A stretch of 64,000 nt of DNA from Pseudeuparius sepicola (Eukaryota > Arthropoda > Insecta > Coleoptera > Anthribidae): contig OY987305.1 of assembly GCA_963920635.1 (NCBI GenBank), positions 21,538,876 through 21,602,875 on the forward strand, read 5' to 3'. Under the pieces are notes generated by a model that saw only the letters and a program-made list of their open reading frames with translations, was not told the origin of the DNA and did not search any database. The position numbers were made by a program, and so were the translations under genes. This document shows, one piece after another, positions 63,385 through 64,000 of this stretch. Numbering within the stretch: position 1 is the first letter of the stretch; every line of letters begins with the position of its first letter.

Positions 63385-64000
63385 GTAAGTACCTACATGG
63401 TAGATATATAATTTACAAATAATACATATTTTAAGAAAAGGATTTACCGCACTTTAAGCCTAACGACTATTTTGGGCACCTACCGCCGCCACAACCTGCC
63501 ATCTAAAAAAATAAGCAATAATTATTTCTTTTTTAATTATGCACTTATACAGTAGATGCTTTTTGGCCAATTTTAAAAACATGTTTATAATATTTACATA
63601 TGTCAGCAAGTGCTCCATTTTCGGTATACAAGGAGTTACAATTTGGAGAAAAAGAAAATATGAACTACTGATATTTTAACCAAATTTGGTTCACGCTGCA
63701 CCAGAGGTGAATAGTTACAGTTACAGTTTGAACATCCATGGGCGGCCAGTGACAAAAATGTGGGCAAAGCAGTTATATTTCTTTGTTGCACTACCCACAT
63801 TTTTACCACTGGCTTCCTGAAGATATCAGGTGTATCATATACAAAACCTGGCTAAAATATCTCAATAAGTAGTTTAGAATGAAGAGAAAAATATTTCCGT
63901 TGTCTGAAGTTTTGTTATTTATTTGACATTTTATATGTTGAACACGGAGCATTGGCGGACACATTATTATACAGAATCCTCCAAAAAGTCCCCATCAAAG
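63385..64000. other. Intron start; weak MITE remnant
   Basis: 63595-63900 resembles a worn version of the MITE at 42200-42512 (GCTCCATTTTCGGTATACAA, TTTAACCAAATTTGGTTCAC, CCAGTGACAAAAATGTGGGC). No gene seen. Confidence 0.4.

Overview
The window looks like arthropod nuclear DNA, most likely from a beetle or another insect with a large, AT-rich, repeat-laden genome. It has spliced genes with GT-AG introns and a dense mixture of insect-type transposons: Penelope-like elements, CR1/Jockey/R1-type LINEs, gypsy, pogo, hAT, piggyBac and Tc1/mariner-like elements. No prokaryotic gene organisation is visible. The species assignment is inference.

Only one host gene is convincingly intact: a plus-strand kinesin of the kinesin-7/CENP-E type, caught in part. 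Eight exons (20479-20722, 40126-40448, 41825-41951, 43817-44078, 49222-49342, 49397-49550, 60433-60603, 62760-63384) keep one reading frame, and every intron phase matches across the splice sites. They encode about 675 residues: the second half of the motor domain, the neck, and the start of a long coiled-coil stalk. The 5' exons with the P-loop are not seen and the 3' end runs past the window. The introns reach 19.4 kb and are almost entirely transposon debris.

Region by region. 1-5800: a decayed basic-protein gene, then a plus-strand LINE cut by two Penelope-type insertions. 6331-8005: a second Penelope family and a hAT relic. 8128-10405: a minus-strand copy of the same LINE, split by a foldback element. 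10411-13100: MITEs and repeats. 14015-17170: a LINE with its GC-rich repeated 5' UTR but no 3' end. 18580-20060: a MITE and a LINE tail. 20723-40125 (intron): Penelope-type repeats with a hammerhead, very long inverted-repeat MITEs, a pogo-like transposon, LINE and gypsy fragments, and a tRNA-like sequence. 40449-49221 (introns): SINE-like repeats, foldback MITEs and an R1-type LINE tail. 49551-60432 (intron): a deeply nested block (foldback element, TIR element, hAT, piggyBac and mariner relics), then a 4-kb inverted repeat enclosing a third Penelope family. 60604-64000: final exons and quiet introns.

The most unusual theme is a group of hammerhead-ribozyme motifs at the ends of Penelope-type insertions. 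Two have all core nucleotides and a minimal helix III (plus strand 2664-2708; minus strand 20838-20883). Others are decayed. Three insertions in the first 5.2 kb share one architecture: inverted copies of the same terminus, an extra tail of about 35 bp on the right end only, and target duplications of 11-14 bp. The second theme is long inverted repeats inside the kinesin introns, which would fold into extended double-stranded RNA in the pre-mRNA.
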